A stretch of 64,000 bases of DNA from CAIYTF01 sp963664845 (GTDB lineage: Bacteria > Bacteroidota > Ignavibacteria > Ignavibacteriales > Ignavibacteriaceae): the NCBI GenBank assembly GCA_963664845.1, contig OY761615.1:744001-808000 (forward strand), written 5' to 3'. Position 1 is the stretch's first letter. Each line of letters starts with the position of its first letter. The translations under genes and the position numbers were made by a program. Below are positions 62,105-64,000 of this stretch, piece after piece. The notes under the pieces are model-generated. The model was not told where the DNA came from and searched no databases. It saw nothing but the letters and a program-made list of their open reading frames with translations.

Positions 62105-62917
62105 TCACTGCGGTATGGAAAATGTTTGTTGTTGTTGCAGCATAATAATAAAGACATGGTCCGCCCTGTCCAAATTGGCAAACGGCTCGACTTCAATAGT
62201 GGACATGGTCCCCTGCTCGGGGTTAATAATTTTTGTTACGCGGGCTATTGGCAATGGGAGATTGACCAATGAACTTGAGGGCGCTGTAATAATTGTGTCC
62301 TGCACCTTGATATCAGCGGTTTTGGGGATATTGGTGATGGTAAAATGACTTCCGTCCCAATGCATAATGCCCTGATAGCGCGAACGTCGCTCACGAACAA
62401 TAAGGTTAACAGCACCGTGTTTCAATGAACGGGCCAGGCAGTAGCTTTGGGATACTTCGGACACAAGGCCCATCAAGCCGCCATCGGTGATGACCACCAT
62501 ACCCGTTTTTATACTGTCAGATGAGCCAACGTTAAGTACGAGCGTTGTCTGCAAACCCGAAACTGAACGAAACAGCACATTTGCAGGTAAAAGTGGAAAA
62601 TGTGTTGTATCCCGAAGTTTTAACAAGCCTTTAAGTTCAGCATTCTCCAATCCAAACTCGCGAAGCAGGCTCAGTTGCATCATAAGTTCAGCGTTGCGCT
62701 CACGCAGCCTTCCGTTTTCTTTACGCAAGACATCAGAGGGGAAAACATCGGAAACTAGTGAGGAAACCGCGGCAAATGAACTGAACGCAAGAATACGGAA
62801 TCGCTTAATGCCGCGGGCTTCGTTTTGAGAAATGAGCAAAAGGCTTACGATAAGTACAAAGAGAAGAACTATGATCTCTTTAAAGGGCTCCCAGATGGAC
62901 TTTAAAAATCGAGGCAT
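62105..62917 (-). CDS. mreC: Rod-shape protein MreC
   Basis: 270 aa: an N-terminal membrane helix, then a coiled coil (~65-100, RERNAELMMQLSLL) and a periplasmic beta domain with ANVLFRSVSGLQTTLVLNVGSSDSIKTGMVVITDGGLMGLVSEV, the MreC signature. The ATG overlaps the mreB stop (TAATG). Confidence 0.93.
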   Translation of the reverse strand: MPRFLKSIWEPFKEIIVLLFVLIVSLLLISQNEARGIKRFRILAFSSFAAVSSLVSDVFPSDVLRKENGRLRERNAELMMQLSLLREFGLENAELKGLLKLRDTTHFPLLPANVLFRSVSGLQTTLVLNVGSSDSIKTGMVVITDGGLMGLVSEVSQSYCLARSLKHGAVNLIVRERRSRYQGIMHWDGSHFTITNIPKTADIKVQDTIITAPSSSLVNLPLPIARVTKIINPEQGTMSTIEVEPFANLDRADHVFIIMLQQQQTFSIPQ

Positions 62918-63942
62918 TAGTACTGCCGGTTACGTATCAATACTCTTGAATACTGGTTAATATTCTCGATTGCTTTTCCGACACCACGCACCACTGCGGT
63001 AAGAGGATCATCAGCCACATGCACGGGGAGATCGGTTTCTTTACGGATCTTCTCGTCGAGACCCTTGAGGAGAGCACCACCGCCGGTGAGCATTATACCA
63101 CAGCTTAAAATATCTGCTGAAAGTTCGGGCGGAGTTCTTTCAAGGGTTTGTCTGACTGCTTCAACAATTTTATTCACATTATCGGCAAGAGCTTCTCTAA
63201 TTTCAACCGAGGATATCTCGGTCTCTTTGGGAACGCCTCCAATAAGATCGCGTCCTTTAACCTGAATAGTAAGTTCTTCAGGCAACGGCATAGCAGAGCC
63301 GACCTTCATTTTGATCAGTTCTGCAGTTTTTTCACCGATGAGGATATTATAATTCTTCTTAAAAAACTGCACAATTGCGTTATTCATTTCATCGCCGGCA
63401 ACCTTGATTGATTCCTCGGTAACAATACCGGCAAGGGAGATAACCGCAATTTCTGTTGTTCCGCCGCCGATATCAATGATCATACTGCCAATAGAAGCTT
63501 CCACATCAATGCCAATACCAATAGCAGCAGCCATCGGTTCAGCAATAAGGTGCACTTCCTTGGCTCCGGCGTGTTCGGCACTGTCCCGAACTGCGCGTTT
63601 TTCAACTTCGGTAACACCACTTGGTATAGCAACAATTACACGGCGTGCGGAATTCATGCCGGTGCTTACTTTTTTAATGAAAGCACGGATCATTCCCTCA
63701 GCAATTTCAAAATCAGCGATAACACCATCACGCATGGGGCGAATCACGCGGATTTCCTTGTGTTCTCTTCCAAGCATCTCTTTCGCCTTGTTTCCAAGAG
63801 CGATAATCCTTTTTGTACTTTTATCGTATGCGACGATAGAAGGTTCGTTTAATACGATTCCCTTCCCTTTTACGTGAATCAGAGTATTAGCTGTACCAAG
63901 GTCAATCGCTAAATCTGATGAAAAAAAATCAAAAATACCCAT
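62917..63942 (-). CDS. mreB: Actin-like cell-shape protein MreB
   Basis: 341 aa. Motifs are LAIDLGTANTLIHVKGKGIVLNEPSIVAYD (phosphate 1), AIPSGVTEVEKRAVRDSAEHAGA, EPMAAAIGIGIDV, MIIDIGGGTTEIAVISLAGIV (phosphate 2) and GIMLTGGGALLKGLDE (adenosine). It forms the filaments that guide RodA-PBP2. First gene of mreB-mreC-mreD-mrdA-rodA, with GGAG 11 bases before the ATG. Confidence 0.97.
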   Translation of the reverse strand: MGIFDFFSSDLAIDLGTANTLIHVKGKGIVLNEPSIVAYDKSTKRIIALGNKAKEMLGREHKEIRVIRPMRDGVIADFEIAEGMIRAFIKKVSTGMNSARRVIVAIPSGVTEVEKRAVRDSAEHAGAKEVHLIAEPMAAAIGIGIDVEASIGSMIIDIGGGTTEIAVISLAGIVTEESIKVAGDEMNNAIVQFFKKNYNILIGEKTAELIKMKVGSAMPLPEELTIQVKGRDLIGGVPKETEISSVEIREALADNVNKIVEAVRQTLERTPPELSADILSCGIMLTGGGALLKGLDEKIRKETDLPVHVADDPLTAVVRGVGKAIENINQYSRVLIRNRQY

Positions 63943-63960
63943 TTATGTAGAAACTCCAGG

Positions 63961-63990
63961 CAAAAATAGTTTTTAGGTAATAAAACTCAA
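63961..63990 (-). promoter_or_regulatory. Promoter of the mreB-rodA operon
   Basis: On the minus strand TTG (63988-63990) is followed after exactly 19 bases by TATTTTTG (63961-63968), a full match to the Bacteroidota TTG-N19-TAnnTTTG promoter. The predicted start site leaves a leader of about 15 bases that contains the GGAG ribosome site. Confidence 0.6.
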
Positions 63991-64000
63991 TATTCCAATG

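Overview
The window looks like a chromosomal segment of a bacterium from the Bacteroidota/Chlorobiota (FCB) assemblage, most likely an Ignavibacteria- or Kapabacteria-like lineage. The evidence is a type IX secretion C-terminal sorting domain with the SQNYPNPFNPATT signature (133-1539), promoters of the Bacteroidota type (TTG-N19/20-TAnnTTTG, clearest in front of mreB and of the lipoprotein gene at 6583), a DUF2851 protein, and many outer-membrane and lipoprotein genes. No phage, CRISPR array, complete insertion sequence or defence system was found. The gene content is mostly core metabolism and cell-wall growth; the accessory material is small envelope genes, decayed genes and several families of short dispersed repeats. 

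Layout. 1-8.3 kb: envelope region with a T9SS-sorted repeat protein, a frameshifted DUF4105 gene with a PEGA lipoprotein, a decayed gene remnant, an EFR1-type flavodoxin/ferredoxin membrane protein, and a lipoprotein/beta-barrel pair. 8.8-32.3 kb: an unusually complete nucleotide-synthesis region. purEK, guaB, guaA, purF-purN-purD-purC-purQ-purL-purM, purH, a fused UMP synthase, pyrC and divergent pyrB-pyrI-pyrD-pyrK together encode all of PRPP-to-IMP except purB, UMP synthesis from carbamoyl phosphate, and IMP-to-GMP; purB, purA and carAB are absent. Several of these enzymes have uncommon forms: an IMP dehydrogenase resembling the Tritrichomonas type, a GMP synthase with the long eukaryote-like C-terminus, a eukaryote-order PyrE-PyrF fusion, and a PurS-PurL fusion working with a separate PurQ. 

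32.4-34.3 kb: an AraC regulator with a GyrI-like domain, its free-standing GyrI-like neighbour, and a HinT-type HIT protein. 34.3-37.4 kb: meaB, a secreted protein, an orphan NtrC-type regulator and hinT in one overlapping unit. 37.5-43.9 kb: nanE, a HAD hydrolase with a very large cap, an ABC-2 exporter pair, a PrsW-like protease, an unknown protein and nadD, tightly packed on the minus strand. 44-50 kb (plus strand): murB, glycerate kinase, thyA, folA, mutL. 50.2-53.6 kb: an AmpG/PAT-like transporter with an NTF2-fold protein, a BadF-type N-acetylglucosamine kinase, a previously unlisted 56-aa membrane protein and tRNA-Phe(GAA). 53.7-58 kb: clpS, etfB-etfA, a DUF151 nuclease-like protein with a UVR motif, and DUF2851. 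58.6-63.9 kb: the rod-shape operon mreB-mreC-mreD-mrdA-rodA behind a well-formed promoter. 

Non-coding structure. Two copies of a 180-bp element with 10-bp terminal inverted repeats and internal hairpins (24112-24291 and 51959-52138, opposite orientation) look like a miniature transposable element. The 820-bp gap between purM and purH holds this and two further inverted-repeat-bounded modules. A second dispersed repeat (about 160-210 bp) lies at 8455-8664 and 45292-45454.
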